Origin: Enchytraeus crypticus
Taxonomy: Eukaryota > Annelida > Clitellata > Enchytraeida > Enchytraeidae
NCBI GenBank assembly: GCA_905160935.1
Contig: CAJHZI010000421.1
Span: 1,137,255-1,201,254, forward strand
DNA: 64,000 nt
Direction: 5' to 3'
A program made the translations under genes and the position numbers. Under the pieces are notes generated by a model. It was not told where the DNA came from. It was given only the letters and a program-made list of their open reading frames with translations, and did no database searches. This document shows, in pieces, positions 25,469-30,610 of this stretch (position 1 is the stretch's first letter; every line of letters begins with the position of its first letter).

Positions 25469-26850
25469 GTTGTTAATTTCATACTGTTAATCCCTCCAAA
25501 ACTGAATACCTTTTAATCGGTACTCCTTTGCAAAGCAGTAAAATCACCAGTAACTCTGTTAATTTTCTGAATCTTGCTCTTTCACCATCTCGGTCAGCCA
25601 AAAATCTTGGAGTCATATTTGATGAAAACCTTGACTTTAAATCCAATATCACTTCTGTTTGTCGCGCTTGTTTCTTTCAGATTTTTCAGATTAGGCAAAT
25701 ACGTCTATCCCTTATTAGAAATTCAGCCACTGTCCTTGTTAATTCCATAGTTCATTCAAAGCTCGACTACTGTAATTCATTATTACATGGGTTGCCTACT
25801 TCTTCTCTCAATCGTTTGCAGCACGTCCAAAATTCTCTTACACGTGTTGTTTGCAAGTCCTCTCGACTTCAATCTCGCTCTCTTTCTCTACTTCACAATC
25901 TTCACTGGCTCCCTGTTAATCAACGCTTAAAATATAAAATAGCTCTATTAACTCTCAAAACTCTGCGATTTGGCAAGCCTTCTTACTTGTCTAAAATTCT
26001 TCTTCCCTCTCGTCCCTCACGTGCACTTCGTTCCACCGATGTCAATCTTCTCTCTGTTCCAAATATTCTCACATAATTGGGCAGACGTTCATTTTCTTAC
26101 GCAGCACCCACAATCTGGAACTCTTAACCTGCTAATCTTCGTTCTTGTTTTTCTCTTTCAACATTCTCTAGCAAACTTAAGACTTACCTTTTCCCATCGT
26201 AGACATAATAAATCTACCCTGACCATTTTTTGATCACCGGACTGGCTTTCGTTTTGGACCCTACTTCTCCTCAGCACATTTCTTTTGCAGATTGATCTGG
26301 ATAATAATAATAATAATAACAATAAAGATTTAACGTCCGTTTCCTCATCCAGGGATGATGTCAGGGACGTCATGATCTATGAATTGACTTGTAGCGATGA
26401 ATGCTGTTGGGGACGTCCCTGATATCTTCCTTGGATGAGGAAACGGACGCTAAAGCTTTATTTTATATATATATATGAGTAGGCCAAAATGCACTGTAAT
26501 TTTTTCAGGGTGTGTTTACGGTGTGCATCGGTGTTCAGGGTATGTTTATATTCTGGTTCCACTGCGCTCGAGTGGCAGCGATGAGAGAGCAATGGAAGAA
26601 TGCTCTGCTTCTAAAATCTAGCACTTCCTCCTCTTCAACCCTGAGCAAGGCTCGCAAGAGCTCCAGCAAAACTTCAAAGGAAACTGTCAACATGGGATCC
26701 AAAGAAGCGATCATGGAAACGATGAAGGATTACCGGATCAGCGGATCAACTGATCAGAGTCATTCTAAAGAAGATGTAACCGAGGAATCCATGGATGTTA
26801 TTATCGATGGTGGAAATTGGACGATAAGGTCCAACAAGCAGTTTATGTGA
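3486..26850 (+). CDS. Adhesion-type GPCR, copy A (whole gene, 14 coding exons)
   Basis: Joining the 14 exons listed below gives 3147 nt (1048 residues plus stop) with every GT-AG junction in frame. Order in the protein: hydrophobic signal region about 14-28; Cys-containing region 38-118; HRM-like domain 123-204; GAIN-like region 205-610 with a Gly-X-Y insert; degenerate GPS 611-651; Thr/Pro linker 656-692; seven helices about 699-960; Ser/Thr/Lys-rich cytoplasmic tail to 1048. Family B2 signs are [14 protein letters not shown] in TM3, LLGVPWMF in TM6 and [12 protein letters not shown] in TM7. A plasma-membrane receptor role follows from the family; ligand and G protein cannot be told. The ATG (aaacATGg) precedes the signal peptide and matches the start of copy B. 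A 5' untranslated exon cannot be excluded. No canonical AATAAA is seen in the 150 bases after the stop. Confidence 0.93.
3958..4125 (-). mobile_element. Dispersed repeat T (LINE/SINE 3' end with (ATG)n tail)
   Basis: Contains GTTGAGCGCTTAGGCTCCAG, GGTATGGGCAGTGAAGAGTGG and TCCCGACCCTGGTTAAACTG, ending in (GATGAT)n. The same order occurs reversed at 7362, 11890, 26975, 32160, 47153 and 53415. The trinucleotide run at one end looks like a retroposon tail. Confidence 0.7.
4126..4470. other. Intron 1 of copy A, no feature seen
   Basis: No recognisable element on either strand. Confidence 0.45.
4480..4640 (+). repeat. Dispersed repeat, shared with 15740-15910
   Basis: TTGCCTTGAATCTTGAACTT, TATACGCAATTGTCATCATG and following bases recur in diverged form near 15760-15830. 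Its end (GACGTCCCTGATATTGC, GGACATTAAATTC) resembles the GACGTTAA-type retroposon tail. Family not recognised. Confidence 0.5.
4975..5162 (+). mobile_element. Retroposon 3' end with hairpin tail
   Basis: Plus-strand remnant with GATGGTAGAATGGACGGAAA and the tail TATATACCATGGACCTGCCA GTCGGCATGTGCACT followed by GAGAGA. Diverged copy of the LINE tail at 57602. Confidence 0.65.
5268..5512 (+). CDS. Copy A exon 2: HRM-like hormone-receptor domain
   Basis: Residues 123-204, phase 1 to phase 0. The exon holds C125, W140-P141, G146, C153-P154, A164-S165, C168, W180 and C188. That spacing fits the HRM/HormR domain seen in family B1 and many B2 receptors (WP.T..G....CP....R.AS..C....W.....C). Two NSS/ND-T glycosylation contexts are visible. 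The acceptor gttaaag has a weak T-rich tract, and the start is fixed by identity with copy B. Confidence 0.9.
5737..6475. repeat. 13-bp minisatellite (GACTATGTCGTAT)n in intron 2 of copy A
   Basis: Around 55 units of GACTATGTCGTAT and the 14-bp variant GACTATGTTGTAAT. A longer block (CTTAGGACTATGTTG then TGTATGTATGTCA) recurs at about 5928, 6091 and 6265, showing a higher-order repeat of about 170 bp. Confidence 0.95.
6604..6905 (+). mobile_element. LINE 3' remnant, conserved C-terminal RT peptide
   Basis: Reads [19 protein letters not shown] then [20 protein letters not shown] and [20 protein letters not shown], then a stop at about 6836. This peptide is common at the end of invertebrate LINE polyproteins. 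It is followed by CCCCAGGTTCTTTACACCGG and poly(A)/TAA. The other two copies are 33772-34050 and 37485-37700. 5'-truncated to the last 80 codons. Confidence 0.75.
6906..6967. repeat. (TAA)n/(ATT)n microsatellite, LINE tail
   Basis: Trinucleotide run forming a short TAA/ATT inverted repeat just upstream of exon 3; probably the grown tail of the LINE remnant. Confidence 0.85.
7001..7275 (+). CDS. Copy A exon 3: GAIN-like region, part 1
   Basis: Residues 205-295, phase 0 to phase 2 (CTATTTAT|GTGAGT). It reads [19 protein letters not shown] and continues through CFKWASDCW and the [14 protein letters not shown] segment. The helical character and position between HRM and GPS fit GAIN subdomain A, but no signature motif proves it. 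The copy B exon is 278 nt and clearly more diverged than exons 1 and 2. Confidence 0.88.
7362..7640 (+). mobile_element. Dispersed repeat T, best copy
   Basis: (TCA)n head, then GAGTCCCAGTTTAACTAGGG, TCTCCACTCCTCTGTGTCCC, TTTTAGAAACTTCTGTAGCA, AACCTAAGCGCTCAACAATC and TAGTGCTTTGTCGCC. As written this is probably the reverse complement of the transcribed strand, so the (TCA)n is its tail. Confidence 0.7.
7655..7805 (+). mobile_element. tRNA-derived SINE
   Basis: GGCGATGTCGTTAAGATATT (A-box region), GCGGGGTTCAAATCTT (B box), then CCCGTCACTGACATTGCTTT and CGAGTGAGGAAAGTAAC. Same family as 38127. Confidence 0.75.
7806..8255. other. End of intron 3 of copy A, no feature seen
   Basis: AT-rich, no recognisable repeat. 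Confidence 0.45.
8256..8419 (+). CDS. Copy A exon 4: GAIN-like region, part 2
   Basis: Phase 2 to phase 1 (TCAA|GTAATG). It encodes [18 protein letters not shown] followed by GHDIYAF, aligned with FVAYLSVLYPQHLDPFEF and GHDIYAL in copy B. The acceptor is ttttcag|T. A second AG nine bases downstream would shift the frame and is not used in the paired model. Confidence 0.85.
8632..8830 (-). mobile_element. Second tRNA-derived SINE family, antisense
   Basis: The reverse strand reads AGCGCAGTGGTTAGAGGCGT (A box like a tRNA), later AGAGTTCAATTC-type and CCGGCCGCGCTGATCTGAG, ending CCTAACGGTTTAAACATG. Other copies at 33440 (sense), 43064 and 63700. Confidence 0.75.
8831..10015. other. Intron 4 of copy A, AT-rich, no gene
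   Basis: A short tandem duplication AACTGGTATAAAACTAAAGA occurs twice near 9419 and 9460. Otherwise nothing recognisable. Confidence 0.5.
10019..10250. repeat. (TC)n(TA)n compound microsatellite
   Basis: About 40 bases of TC, 43 bases of TA, then degenerate TATG/CATA runs. It lies 70 bases before exon 5 of copy A. Confidence 0.95.
10317..11053 (+). CDS. Copy A exon 5: GAIN-like region with collagen-like insert
   Basis: The largest exon (737 nt, phase 1 to 0; GGC|GTAAGT). It begins [17 protein letters not shown], then runs through a Pro/Gly/Asp-rich low-complexity stretch. At 10775-10855 there are nine Gly-X-Y triplets (GSPGSQ repeats, then GAPGFQGDP), built on an 18-bp DNA repeat. It ends with [16 protein letters not shown] and VTMRHPFF, which match GPLVYVDLS and VTMYHPDF in copy B and probably form GAIN beta strands. 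The low-complexity middle cannot be aligned between copies. Confidence 0.9.
11343..11580 (-). mobile_element. Endonuclease/RT LINE 3' end
   Basis: TCTCTCTTAGTGTACTGCCT, AATGGCAGGTCCATGGCATA, then GAGTGGGTCTTTAAATCATC and ATTCTACCTTCTTTGACC match the 3' 240 bases of the LINE at 57602. Confidence 0.85.
11885..12145 (+). mobile_element. Dispersed repeat T, diverged
   Basis: TACTTCAATCCTCTCTGTCT, TTCTAGAAATTCTTGTAGTA, GGAGGCTAGGCGTTCACGA and TTGTCGACTTTTACGACTCG follow the order of the copy at 7362. Confidence 0.6.
12212..12254 (+). CDS. Copy A exon 6: 43-nt micro-exon
   Basis: Encodes [14 protein letters not shown] (phase 0 to 1, GGTG|GTAGGT) after acceptor atatttcag. Copy B has an exon of the same 43 nt reading RNTSLLIAIRTTSS. 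It would be missed by ORF scanning. The paired length, the phase and the shared LTAIRT/LIAIRT core support it. Confidence 0.82.
12302..12515. repeat. Minisatellite (AATATATGCAGT)n
   Basis: About 15 units of 12-16 bases, AATATATGCAGT with optional GT or TA spacers, starting 48 bases after micro-exon 6 of copy A. The minus strand stays open for 130 codons, which is a repeat artefact. Confidence 0.95.
12545..12655 (+). mobile_element. LINE 3' fragment
   Basis: GAGGCAGGAGCAGGCCGAGA, TTAGGTATGTTAGACCCACT and CATTTGTGGAAATGAAAAGG are the sense strand of the LINE 3' region. Confidence 0.75.
12825..12965. repeat. 19-bp tandem repeat (GATAACCACCAATCAGTCA)n
   Basis: Seven units with small changes, in intron 6 of copy A. 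Confidence 0.92.
13058..13200. repeat. 33-bp tandem repeat
   Basis: Units beginning GATCAGTTTGATTATATTCT and ending TCTGTCATTTGAC, about four copies, the last diverged. It lies 90 bases upstream of exon 7 of copy A. Confidence 0.92.
13292..13425 (+). CDS. Copy A exon 7: degenerate GPS
   Basis: Residues 611-655, phase 1 to 0 (GGT|GTAAGT). W622, C627, V637-E638-F639 and C641, followed by GYLAVAY, align with the end of a GPS (W....C....C.CxHLTxFAVLM). At the cleavage site HLT is replaced by K643-P644-G645, and only two of the usual four cysteines are present. The Stachel-like hydrophobic pattern after it is kept. Autoproteolysis is therefore unlikely, by family knowledge. Confidence 0.87.
13426..13895. 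other. Intron 7 of copy A, no feature seen
   Basis: Unique-looking sequence without a recognisable element. Confidence 0.45.
13940..14305 (+). mobile_element. CR1-like LINE 3' end
   Basis: [15 protein letters not shown] then stop at 14036, followed by a 3' UTR with GGAACATGTAAGCGCATCTA and a GATAAATAAATAAATA tail. Peptide and UTR layout parallel the CR1-like copies at 16208 and 34134. Confidence 0.7.
14306..14475 (-). mobile_element. Diverged retroposon with hairpin-tail 3' region
   Basis: ATAACGCATCCACTCATCTT, CCGAGTGATTCTTTAAATCA and CTTGGGGATTCTGATTATGA match the antisense copy at 39676-39900. Confidence 0.6.
14586..14696 (+). CDS. Copy A exon 8: Gly then Thr/Pro-rich linker
   Basis: Residues 656-692, in phase 0 at both ends. 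It begins [12 protein letters not shown], another short Gly-X-Y-like run, then a Thr-rich segment and ETPDLSVFL. The last part matches TTPDLSVFL of copy B. It lengthens the distance from the GPS to TM1 to more than 40 residues, longer than the roughly 20 usual in adhesion GPCRs. As a symmetrical 111-nt exon it could be skipped without a frameshift. Confidence 0.85.
14697..15256. other. Intron 8 of copy A, no feature seen
   Basis: Starts with a TTCTT-rich tract; otherwise unremarkable. Confidence 0.45.
15257..15357 (+). CDS. Copy A exon 9: TM1
   Basis: Residues 693-725, phase 0 to 2 (TTCAA|GTTAGT). [20 protein letters not shown] followed by a hydrophobic stretch to YLIFK is helix 1. Copy B has the same 101-nt length. 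The following intron holds the antisense CR1-like LINE. Confidence 0.9.
15388..15445. repeat. (GA)n microsatellite
   Basis: Imperfect GA run of about 50 bases, 30 bases after exon 9 of copy A. Confidence 0.9.
15740..15910 (+). repeat. Dispersed repeat, shared with 4480-4640
   Basis: TTGCCTTGGATCTGCATTGT and TATACTCAATCGTCATCATG are the second copy of this unclassified repeat. Confidence 0.5.
16208..18300 (-). mobile_element. CR1-like LINE, antisense, 5'-truncated, in intron 9 of copy A
   Basis: On the minus strand: [18 protein letters not shown] and [20 protein letters not shown] (RT fingers), [29 protein letters not shown] (catalytic FADD box), then [19 protein letters not shown] and [20 protein letters not shown] 3' UTR ends at 16208 in AATAAATAAA. 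Three main open stretches show at least two frame breaks. The 3' half matches 34134-35335 closely, so both are fairly recent copies. Confidence 0.9.
18561..18826 (+). CDS. Copy A exon 10: TM2-TM3
   Basis: Residues 726-814, phase 2 to 1 (TGGG|GTTAGG). [20 protein letters not shown] is TM2. [20 protein letters not shown] with YNMYR is TM3, the W....EAY..YR pattern of family B2. The first 205 nt are about 95% identical to copy B; the last 60 nt are much less so. Confidence 0.92.
18958..19410 (-). mobile_element. Endonuclease/RT LINE 3' part, old copy
   Basis: TCTTGGTGCACTGCTGATTG, GCAGGTCCACGGCATATAAA, and lower similarity through TTGTTAGTAGTTATTTTCTC and CACTCTCATCATTTCC. Far more diverged than 57602. 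Confidence 0.7.
19411..20082. other. Rest of intron 10 of copy A, no gene
   Basis: Contains a GA-rich patch at 19590-19665 and nothing else recognisable. Confidence 0.45.
20083..20164 (+). CDS. Copy A exon 11: TM4 and extracellular loop 2
   Basis: 82 nt, phase 1 to 2 (TTCAG|GTATTT). It encodes [18 protein letters not shown] then [11 protein letters not shown]837 or its neighbour is the expected partner of the TM3 cysteine. About three quarters identical to copy B. Confidence 0.9.
20270..20768. repeat. Cluster of (AT)n microsatellites
   Basis: At least four AT runs at 20278-20310, 20335-20410, 20459-20522 and 20670-20768, with unique spacers. The last run is the target of the mariner element. 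Confidence 0.95.
20771..21556 (-). mobile_element. Tc1/mariner-type element, internally deleted
   Basis: Terminal inverted repeats of about 30 bases: left CTGTGAGTCAAAAAATATGT then GCGCAG, right (reverse) CACCGTGAGTTATAAAAAAC then ATGTGCGCAG. Flanked by TA inside an AT run, the expected mariner target. The minus strand codes the end of a transposase (see next entry). About 786 bp, roughly half to two thirds of a full element, so non-autonomous. Confidence 0.88.
21046..21201 (-). pseudogene. Mariner/Tc1 transposase C-terminus
   Basis: The minus strand reads [51 protein letters not shown] and stop. The [18 protein letters not shown] ending is typical of Tc1/mariner transposases. The DDE catalytic region is absent. 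A stop just before this segment in another frame ([19 protein letters not shown]) suggests a frameshift in the remnant. Confidence 0.85.
21560..21610. repeat. (AT)n microsatellite right of the mariner element
   Basis: Continuation of the AT run split by the insertion. Confidence 0.9.
21859..21989 (+). CDS. Copy A exon 12: TM5
   Basis: 131 nt, phase 2 to 1 (TCAA|GTACGT). Reads [18 protein letters not shown] followed by helix 5 to MNVLCRRK. The acceptor lies at the end of a (GATT)n stretch, TTGATTGATTAG, with no real pyrimidine tract. Copy B has the same odd acceptor. Confidence 0.9.
22032..22887. mobile_element. TIR element of unknown superfamily (856 bp)
   Basis: The ends are inverted repeats: left TGTGACCGGCTCCA then ACCAGACTAAAGTCG; right (reverse) TGTGACCGGCTCCA then ACCAGACTAAAGTCGG. 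About 40 bases match. No transposase peptide was recognised inside, so it is a MITE-like, non-autonomous DNA element in intron 12 of copy A. Target duplication unclear (short T-rich flanks). Confidence 0.82.
22985..23400. repeat. 16-bp minisatellite (TTAACTTGTAGCCTGA)n
   Basis: About 24 units with common variants CATGA and ACTGA at the end of the unit. In intron 12 of copy A, just after the TIR element. Confidence 0.95.
23401..24045. other. Intron 12 of copy A, no gene
   Basis: Contains a short inverted pair, GTCAATATACGAA near 23479 and TTCGTATATTGAC near 23508, that could form a hairpin. No coding signal. Confidence 0.5.
24056..24185 (+). mobile_element. tRNA-derived SINE
   Basis: GAGCCTGTGGCAAAGTCGGT (A box), GCGGGGTTCAAATCCTGG (B box), then GACGTTAACCATAGCTTT. 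Same family as 38127. Confidence 0.8.
24593..24741 (+). CDS. Copy A exon 13: intracellular loop 3 and TM6
   Basis: 149 nt, phase 1 to 0 (TTCAAC|GTATGT). [18 protein letters not shown] leads into [15 protein letters not shown] (helix 6) and an extracellular loop. About 95% identical to copy B, including the first dozen intron bases (gtatgtccgctt). Confidence 0.92.
24742..25400. other. Intron 13 of copy A, no gene
   Basis: No recognisable element before the AT run. Confidence 0.45.
25404..25470. repeat. (AT)n microsatellite
   Basis: About 55 bases of AT with a small TATG interruption. Confidence 0.95.
25475..26318 (+). mobile_element. L2/CR1-like LINE, RT C-terminal end
   Basis: Codes [74 protein letters not shown] and then stops at 26076. 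The closing IWN..P..LR...F...LKTY part lies in a second frame after it, so there is at least one frameshift. It ends in (TAA)n. The 5' end is cut at the AT run. Sense orientation, intron 13 of copy A. Confidence 0.88.
26318..26462. repeat. Fold-back inverted repeat of the GACGTTAA-type tail
   Basis: The left arm TTTAACGTCCGTTTCCTCAT, CCAGGGATGATGTCAGGGAC is mirrored by the right arm GGGACGTCCCTGATATCTTC, CTTGGATGAGGAAACGGACG. About 50-base arms around a 40-base loop, only 46 bases from exon 14 of copy A. Confidence 0.85.
26509..26850 (+). CDS. Copy A exon 14: TM7 and cytoplasmic tail
   Basis: Residues 936-1048 and stop [22 protein letters not shown] is helix 7 with the QGxFIF motif. The tail is about 85 residues, rich in Ser, Thr and Lys ([20 protein letters not shown]), with possible phosphorylation sites, and ends NKQFM. 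No canonical C-terminal PDZ ligand is evident. Confidence 0.9.
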   Translation, partial: GVFTVCIGVQGMFIFWFHCARVAAMREQWKNALLLKSSTSSSSTLSKARKSSSKTSKETVNMGSKEAIMETMKDYRISGSTDQSHSKEDVTEESMDVIIDGGNWTIRSNKQFM

Positions 26851-26974
26851 TAGATATTGTACTGCTTCAGAGTTAATATTTGTGCGTAATTGTATGGAGC
26901 CTACTTTAATCTATCTGACTTGGCCCAACCAACATAAAGTTTTAAATTATTAATTTTTTCACTTCAATCTTCTA

Positions 26975-27170
26975 CGTATCATTTTCATCTTCCTTTGAAT
27001 CCCATCTTAACTATGATCGGGATTAAGCTTTTCCATTCCTTTTAGAAAATTTTGTAGCAATTTCCGGAGCCAACCGAATGCCTTTTCTGGGGTAAGTTTG
27101 GATCTTAGTGTTGTTTCGCATTTTACGACACGTGCAATCCACGCTTGTTCTATTCTTCAGCAACCCGATC
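26975..27170 (+). mobile_element. Dispersed repeat T
   Basis: TCTTCCTTTGAATCCCATCT TAACTATGATCGGGATTAAG, TTTTGTAGCAATTTCCGGAG and TTTCGCATTTTACGACACGT. Directly after the 3' end of copy A. Confidence 0.65.
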
Positions 27171-28160
27171 TCAAGAAACTTAAAAAATCAACTTTTCGAA
27201 ATCTAATATATTCCCCTAAGGTTAAAAATCGGAATCATCTGAAACTATTTAACTATCATGCGTGGCTGCTATGCTACTTTATAATCACATTAATGTAAGC
27301 CAAGCACTACTCAATTAATTAATTAATTAGTATATTGATTTATTAATTAAAGACTAAAGCTAAAGCCAGATTTTTAGTCAAGGAGCCACGAGAACTGGCT
27401 ATAGAGCGTGCACATACTGATCCGCAAACGACAACTTAATGCCACTTCTAGCGGCTCAGGCCTCAACGGCACAAAGCATGGTGTCAGCAAAATTGTTAAA
27501 CTTTTTGTGTATATTCGTTGTATATTAATTATCAACTACTTTTAAATCAAAACTAACGCAAATGTTCATTTTTCGGTGAGTGGGCTCAAATGATTGCGGA
27601 CGTTAAACTATCAATGATCTCTAGTCAAGCTGATAACACAGCTGGTATATGTATTTTATAATAATTTGTTAAAAATCATATTGTTCCAAATGTTTCAAAG
27701 TTGTATAGTTGTGTTTTGACTGCAAATTAATCATTGAAATTTATTGAAGTAATACCTAGCAACTATTCCTAACATTGCTATTCTAGGTATAGAGGCAAAA
27801 TTGTTTTACAAATACCTGAGTGTTTTGCTTATGCTCATTGAAGCTAATGCTGCTGTGTTGGTAAGACTTCTACTTGTTAGAATGATTGATGTCTTCAGGG
27901 CACAATAGAAGAAGCCAGATCTCAGGTGTTGCCTAGCGCCACCTACATGCAGGACTCTTCTTAAAACACCCTTCCCAGAATATCTGAGAAACTGTATTTC
28001 TATTATGTTAGAATAGCAAAGTACTTAAATTGATTTATTGTTTGATTAATTAAGTAATTAATAAATTGTTTGAATAAATAATAAATTGGTTTATATCTTG
28101 ATTGATTTACTGAAAAATTTATTTATTCATTAAATTTATTTTTATAATATTCTGTAGGTT
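27171..28160. other. Intergenic, no gene
   Basis: AT-rich with TAAT/ATTA runs at 27310-27350 and 28020-28140. A non-repeat stretch at 27360-27480 may be an old SINE but no boxes are clear. Confidence 0.45.
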
Positions 28161-28161
28161 T

Positions 28162-28165
<4 letters not shown>

Positions 28166-28212
<47 letters not shown>

Positions 28213-28230
28213 ATATATATATATGTATGA

Positions 28231-28294
<64 letters not shown>

Positions 28295-28295
28295 T
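28166..28295. repeat. (AT)n microsatellite followed by (CTT)n
   Basis: Two AT blocks of about 40 and 50 bases around TATACATGTATA. Confidence 0.95.
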
Positions 28296-28299
28296 CTTC

Positions 28300-28566
28300 T
28301 TCTTCTTCTGTATGGGTAAACAGGATTGTTTTCTCAGGGAATGACGCCCCAGCTCAGTAAATTTTAGTCGAAGCTGAGGATGTCATAGGGGGCCTACCAC
28401 TTCATTAGCAGAATCCCTCACGAATAATGGTATATCCAAAGGAATGTTATAGATGATTTATAGATCCACTATTAAGTGGACATGAAGAGAAGGACGGAAG
28501 ATAGAGATGAGTAGAGGCGTTATATACCATGGCCCTGCCAGTAGGCAGTGCTCTAAGAGAGAGGGA
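28300..28566 (+). mobile_element. Retroposon family with hairpin LINE tail
   Basis: Body ATGACGCCCCAGCTCAGTAA, GGGGGCCTACCACTTCATTA; 3' end ATATACCATGGCCCTGCCAG TAGGCAGTGCTCTAAGAGAG. The tail equals that of the endonuclease/RT LINE but the body is not LINE sequence. Related: 39676-39900 (antisense), 41560-41690. Confidence 0.7.
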
Positions 28567-28935
28567 GAGAGATATCTTCTTCAGTATACTGCCAAGTGGC
28601 AGGTTCGAGATACATATTCATACTCGAAGTCTGTTTTCTCGCTCCATGAGAGCTCCTTAGATCCATAAGTTAATCTCTTCACAAAGTCTATGCCTTATCC
28701 ATACCTTATGTACCCTATAGCTTGGGAAAAGTATGACTTATGAGGTGGTTTCCCGTTGCCTTCCTCGGTTAGATGGATTAATTGCCAGTTAATCCTGGGA
28801 GAAAATATTTCATGGTGAGGTGCGTCCCCTCTAGCCATCCTCAGCTCCTGCCTTAGTCTCCTCTTACGTACACGCAGCAAATTGTTTGCGGTTGCCCTAT
28901 TCTGCAGTGGTCCAACCACACCCGCGCACAACACA

Positions 28936-28937
<2 letters not shown>
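28567..28937 (-). mobile_element. SINE with hairpin tail, antisense
   Basis: Nearly the same 370 bases as 43187-43557: TCTTCTTCAGTATACTGCCA AGTGGCAGG (tail), GAGGTGGTTTCCCGTTGCCT, TTTCATGGTGAGGTGCGTCC, TACACGCAGCAAATTGTTTG, TGCAGTGGTCCAACCACACC. It sits back to back with the sense retroposon at 28300. Confidence 0.85.
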
Positions 28938-28986
<49 letters not shown>

Positions 28987-28988
28987 CA

Positions 28989-29031
<43 letters not shown>
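28938..29031. repeat. (AT)n microsatellite
   Basis: Two AT runs around TATATACAGTATATA. Confidence 0.95.
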
Positions 29032-29033
<2 letters not shown>

Positions 29034-29781
29034 CAGACTGGGGAAAAAATCCCATAGCGAAATCTCAATAACTTTAAGAAAACGCAAAATATCTCTGCCA
29101 AAACTTAGGGAGCTTCTAGAGGAGGAATTTCTGCGTATATCCTGCAAATTTGATGAAAATATTTTCATTATTTACGAAATTACAGCATTTCTACGATACA
29201 AGTGCTAAAATCAATTTTAACAAGGCTTTTCGAAATGTCAGTCGTTCCTTTTAAAGATAATAACCACCCTGAAAAGGGCCGTTTACTTAAGTGGTGGAGT
29301 TTAAGCCTGCACTACCTTGTTATCTACTCTAATAGAAGATGCTCAAATTTCGTTCTTCTGTTAAAATTATTCCTAATTTTTGAAGAAGATGTCCGGTACT
29401 TTTGTTTAAAAAGGCCTTGTTAAAATTGATTTTAACATTTTTTCGAAGAAACGCTGTATTTTTGTATGTCTGAATATAATTTCACCACATTTGCAGGATA
29501 TATGTAGAAATTCCTCCTCTGGAGGCTCCGAAAATTTCGTAAGACTATTTTAAGTTTTGTCCAAGTTATTAAGACTTTTAGTAAAAAGAGCCTTGTCAAA
29601 ACTGATTTTTCACTTTTTTCGTAGAAACGCTGTAATATTTTTTCTGCTCAATAGATTTTCAAAAATTTGCAGGATATACGCAGAAATTCCTCCCCTAGAA
29701 GCTCCGTAAATTTCGTAGAGATATTTTGAGTTTTCTTAAAGTTATTGAGATTTCGCTAGGGGATTTTTTTGCTCCAGTCTT
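29034..29781. mobile_element. 748-bp long-TIR element made of repeated modules
   Basis: The ends are inverted: left CAGACTGGGGAAAAAATCCC ATAGCGAAATCTCAATAACT; right (reverse) AAGACTGGAGCAAAAAAATC CCCTAGCGAAATCTCAATAA. The arms match for about 160 bases. A module including GAGGAGGAATTTCTGCGTAT and ATCCTGCAAATTT occurs once in sense and twice in antisense. TA on both sides within an AT repeat suggests a Tc1/mariner-like or other TA-targeting DNA transposon. No coding capacity seen. Confidence 0.85.
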
Positions 29782-29785
<4 letters not shown>

Positions 29786-29867
<82 letters not shown>

Positions 29868-29875
29868 TGTATTAC
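29786..29875. repeat. (AT)n microsatellite
   Basis: AT run to the right of the TIR element, the likely other half of its target. Confidence 0.95.
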
Positions 29876-30485
29876 TAAAGAGTTACCTAAAGTTCGTAGA
29901 GTATTAAAATCTGAAATGATTACAACATATCTTGTTAAGATTCTTATGATGTTCATGCCATAAGTTGTAATGATACGCATAGTGTCTATGATGTCTATGA
30001 TGACTCTCTTAAAATATCTAGATTTTCTGAAATTAAACGTACATGTATGTTATATTTTGTTAAAATGCTTACATTTTAATATTTCTCTTAAAAATGTCAC
30101 CTAGTCTGAATTAAGTTAAATATATGCGTTGCACCATAATAGTCAGAATGAATCGAATCAAAATATAAATACTTTTCATCAAATTAAGTAATACGGAAGA
30201 ATAGACCAACCGTAAATAGAACGTGTCGTAAGAGTCGTTTAAGCAAGAACTGAGGAAGGCAACAGGAAATCAACTCTTGGTTTGGCTCACTCTTTTATTA
30301 CTATGCGATCACTTAATATTCATTCTCTCCTCGAAATGATTGCTCTGCAGAAATCACTCGTGCACTTTTATCTAAAATTGTATATGAAAAATTATTAAAC
30401 ATTTATTAGATATATTTAATTATAATTTGGCAATATTTGCTACGTTAGTGAGCTGGACCCAACACGGCCGTTCAGATGCTGGCGT
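29876..30485. other. Intergenic, no gene
   Basis: No recognisable coding or repeat signal. Confidence 0.45.
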
Positions 30486-30489
30486 GAAA

Positions 30490-30610
30490 CGTTAATAATA
30501 AATAATAATAAAGGTTTAACTTCCATTTCCTCAAACAACGATGATGCCTGGGACGTCGTTAAGTGATTGGATTGCCTAATGAAATGACCTACATGTAATG
30601 ACCAAGCCTA
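30490..30610 (-). repeat. GACGTTAA-type retroposon tail
   Basis: (AAT)n then AAGGTTTAACTTCCATTTCC TCAAACAACGATGATGCCTG GGACGTCG. Same tail as at 26318, 32700, 34075, 42195 and 54885. Confidence 0.65.
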
